A stretch of DNA of 64,000 nt. Source: Brooklawnia sp937867175. Lineage in GTDB: Bacteria > Actinomycetota > Actinomycetes > Propionibacteriales > Propionibacteriaceae. The stretch spans positions 186,001-250,000 of the forward strand of contig DAISIR010000001.1 in the NCBI GenBank assembly GCA_036821905.1, written 5' to 3'. Below are positions 62,193 through 64,000 of the stretch, piece after piece (positions within the stretch are counted from its first letter, which is position 1; every line of letters starts with the position of its first letter). Below the pieces are notes generated by a model that saw nothing but the letters and a program-made list of their open reading frames with translations, had not been told where the DNA came from and made no database searches. The position numbers and the translations under genes were made by a program.

Positions 62193-63749
62193 TCAACGCG
62201 CGGCAGGTGGCCAACTCTCAGCGCCCGCACCCACCGGAGCACCGGTCGGGGGTGCCCAGCGCTGGACGTTCTGGCGTCCCCCCAGGCGCTCGGCGAACGC
62301 GTCACGCCTGCGTTGCCGGAAGGCCCGCCACCACTCGCCCCACTCGGGCGGGATTAGCGGGACTCCCGCAGCATGATCGATAGCCCAGACTCGGGCCTGC
62401 CCGGCCGCCAGGATGAGTTCGCGCTCCCGCTCGATGGCCATCGCGTCCACGGTGCCACGCAGTTCGGCGTCCCTCAGGTACGCCAGTTCGGTGAGGCTGC
62501 GTTGCAGCGCCAACGTCGCACGAAAGACCCGCGGGCCACGCAGCAGCGCGGACAACGTCATCCGCCAGCGTCCGAAGATGCGGCTGAACTCGGACGGATC
62601 GGATTCCGACAGCCAACCCAGTTGGACGTACTCACCGAGCCGGGCACGGATGTTCCGGCTCTGGTGGACGTACCGGAAGATCGTGTAGATGACCAAGACC
62701 AGCACGGCGACCCAGCCTCCGATGATCAGGATCATCGAGTTGTCCGAAAGCGAGGCGATGCCGTTGAACAGCATGTGCCCGAAGGCGGCTGCCAGGTAAC
62801 CAGCCGCCGGAGCCAGTACCCGCACCAGCTTGCTGCGATTCAGCAAAGCGACGATGAGCCCGAGCGCGGTCATCCCGGTGAACAGTGGGTGACCGAAGGA
62901 CATCGCCACGCCACGCATCAAGACCAAGCTGTTCAGTTCGGCCTGCGCGTCAGTCTGGTAGATGGTGACCGAGTACATGTAGACACGCAGGTAGTAGACG
63001 ATGTTCTCGGTGAACGCGAACCCGAGAGCGGAAAGGCTCGCCAAGGTCAGCATCTGATGGACACTGACAATACGACGCCGCATCAGGATCGCCAGCCCGA
63101 ACAGCACCGTCGCCTTCGCAGCCTCCTCAACGAATGGGGCCGAGAAGATGGCTGCCCGAGCGCCCTGTGAGGGGTCGACAGGGCCTTCCGCGCGCATCAG
63201 CTCCCCCGCCCACGAGTTGATGTGCAGCGAAATGAAAACGGCCGCCGCTGCGCCCCAACCCAGCGCGAGCCACTTCATCGTCCAGGTGGTCGGACGCAGT
63301 CGGTCAATGAAGGCCAGGATGACCAAGTAGACCCCGAGAGTGGCAGCCGCCATCCGGGTCACCAGCCAAAAGGCCTCATTGATCTGACCCCAGGTGAGGG
63401 TGGTTGGGTGACCGTACGCCTCCTCGGTGACCGCCGCGACCTCCTCGATCAGGCCGTTCCCGATGGTGCGGTAGACCGAGAACAGCAGCACCGCGTAGCC
63501 GATGGTGAGTGCCAAGGCCAGCCACGTGTACGGGTTGCGCAGCACTCTGCGCTGCCACCAGCCCAGACGCGGGTCGGTGTGCAAGGCAAGCCCGTTGCGG
63601 GCCCGCCGGTACTGTGCTGGGTGATCGTCATGGCCCGACTCCCCCAGACCCTCTGGTGCTGTGGAGATACGCGTCGCTGCTCCGCGTCCGGTCGCCCGCA
63701 CGGGCACGGTCGCCGCAGGTGGCCGCCAGATGTCGGCGTCAGCGCTCAT
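62193..63749 (-). CDS. PrsW-family intramembrane metalloprotease-like protein
   Basis: A 518-residue multi-pass membrane protein with about eight helices over residues 70-360. The PrsW motifs are in order: FVEEAAKATVLF (Glu pair), ALGFAFTENIVYYL, SFGHPLFTGMTALGL and AFGHMLFNGIA, giving the Glu and two His metal ligands. A cytoplasmic helical tail follows. PrsW enzymes cut anti-sigma factors or other membrane proteins; the substrate here is unknown. The first 60 residues are polar and not conserved-looking. Confidence 0.85.
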   Translation of the reverse strand: MSADADIWRPPAATVPVRATGRGAATRISTAPEGLGESGHDDHPAQYRRARNGLALHTDPRLGWWQRRVLRNPYTWLALALTIGYAVLLFSVYRTIGNGLIEEVAAVTEEAYGHPTTLTWGQINEAFWLVTRMAAATLGVYLVILAFIDRLRPTTWTMKWLALGWGAAAAVFISLHINSWAGELMRAEGPVDPSQGARAAIFSAPFVEEAAKATVLFGLAILMRRRIVSVHQMLTLASLSALGFAFTENIVYYLRVYMYSVTIYQTDAQAELNSLVLMRGVAMSFGHPLFTGMTALGLIVALLNRSKLVRVLAPAAGYLAAAFGHMLFNGIASLSDNSMILIIGGWVAVLVLVIYTIFRYVHQSRNIRARLGEYVQLGWLSESDPSEFSRIFGRWRMTLSALLRGPRVFRATLALQRSLTELAYLRDAELRGTVDAMAIERERELILAAGQARVWAIDHAAGVPLIPPEWGEWWRAFRQRRRDAFAERLGGRQNVQRWAPPTGAPVGAGAESWPPAAR

Positions 63750-63808
63750 GCGGGCAAGACTACCTGCCGAGCGAGCGTGCTCCCGTCGGCTCGTGGCAGG
63801 ATCGGCTC

Positions 63809-64000
63809 ATGCTGGAAACCCGTGACCTGCACAAGTCGTTCGGCGACCTCGAGGTGCTTCATGGCATCACCACCACCTTCAACGAGGGCGAGGTGGTAGG
63901 CATCATCGGCCCTTCCGGATCAGGCAAGTCGACGCTACTGCGCTGCCTGAACCGGTTGGAAGTTGCCACCAGCGGTCAGGTGATGTTCAAGGGACGCGAC
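63809..64000 (+). CDS. ABC transporter ATP-binding protein, polar amino-acid type (N-terminal part, cut by window edge)
   Basis: The 64 codons visible read MLETRDLHKSFGDLEVLHGI, then Walker A GPSGSGKSTLLRCLNRLE. The RCLNRLE run after Walker A is typical of GlnQ/HisP-type amino-acid ABC ATPases. The rest, and any permease or binding protein, lies beyond 64000. Confidence 0.88.
   Translation, partial: MLETRDLHKSFGDLEVLHGITTTFNEGEVVGIIGPSGSGKSTLLRCLNRLEVATSGQVMFKGRD

Noticed and set aside
1..64000. CRISPR array, prophage, insertion sequence or integrative element
   Set aside because: No regularly spaced repeats, transposase, integrase or terminal inverted repeats were seen, and neither tRNA gene has an adjacent integrase or an obvious duplicated 3' end.

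Overview
The window is 64 kb of high-GC, densely packed DNA from a bacterial chromosome. The content points to an actinobacterium, probably in or near the Propionibacteriaceae. The evidence is a clpX-clpP2-clpP1 block close to tig, a homologue of the mycothiol-dependent nitroreductase Rv2466c, a tandem pair of dynamin-like GTPases, UdgB-type uracil-DNA glycosylase, and many GTG starts with 4-bp gene overlaps. The family-level placement is inference. There are two tRNA genes (Gly-TCC and Pro-TGG), no rRNA, no CRISPR array and no recognisable insertion sequence or phage.

Layout. 0-5 kb: protein quality control (clpX cut by the window edge, clpP2, clpP1, an AI-2E family membrane protein, tig) and tRNA-Gly. 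5-8.2 kb: an operon of a left-handed beta-helix protein, a NagB-like deaminase with an altered active site, and a nucleotidyltransferase-like protein. 8.2-12.7 kb: a GyrI-like gene scrap, udgB, panE, a DEAD-box helicase and a small membrane protein. 12.8-16.6 kb: gluconokinase followed by the two halves of the Tm-1 protein family as separate genes. 16.6-20 kb (reverse strand): form II RuBisCO, a CbbF-like protein that has lost most fructose-bisphosphatase metal ligands, and phosphoribulokinase. 20.4-33.6 kb: a small kinase, a secreted or membrane-anchored HtrA-like protease, sbcDC, an MgtA-type P-ATPase, tRNA-Pro, rpiB, ligA and a NERD protein. 33.7-38.4 kb: an Rv2466c-like oxidoreductase, pepN and pyrC. 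38.4-47.2 kb: a glucuronide/glucuronate region (uxuB, uxaC, a LarA homologue, a LacI regulator, beta-glucuronidase, gnd). 47.2-50 kb: a SorC regulator and glpK. 50-56.3 kb: a thioesterase, an acyl-CoA synthetase, a MarR regulator and a large FAD/Fe-S D-2-hydroxyacid dehydrogenase. 56.4-64 kb: ettA, ssb, the two dynamin-like GTPases, a PrsW-type protease and the start of an ABC ATPase.

The most interesting reading joins genes from several places. Beta-glucuronidase, UxaC and UxuB would yield D-mannonate. No mannonate dehydratase or KDG kinase is present here. Instead a LarA-superfamily protein with all its nickel-pincer and catalytic residues stands next to them, and gluconokinase, 6-phosphogluconate dehydrogenase, phosphoribulokinase and form II RuBisCO are all in the window. 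If the LarA homologue interconverts mannonate and gluconate, the chain is glucuronide, glucuronate, fructuronate, mannonate, gluconate, 6-phosphogluconate, ribulose-5-P + CO2, RuBP, then two 3-phosphoglycerate, with CO2 released by Gnd potentially refixed by RuBisCO. Each enzyme assignment except the LarA substrate is well supported. The linked pathway is inference.
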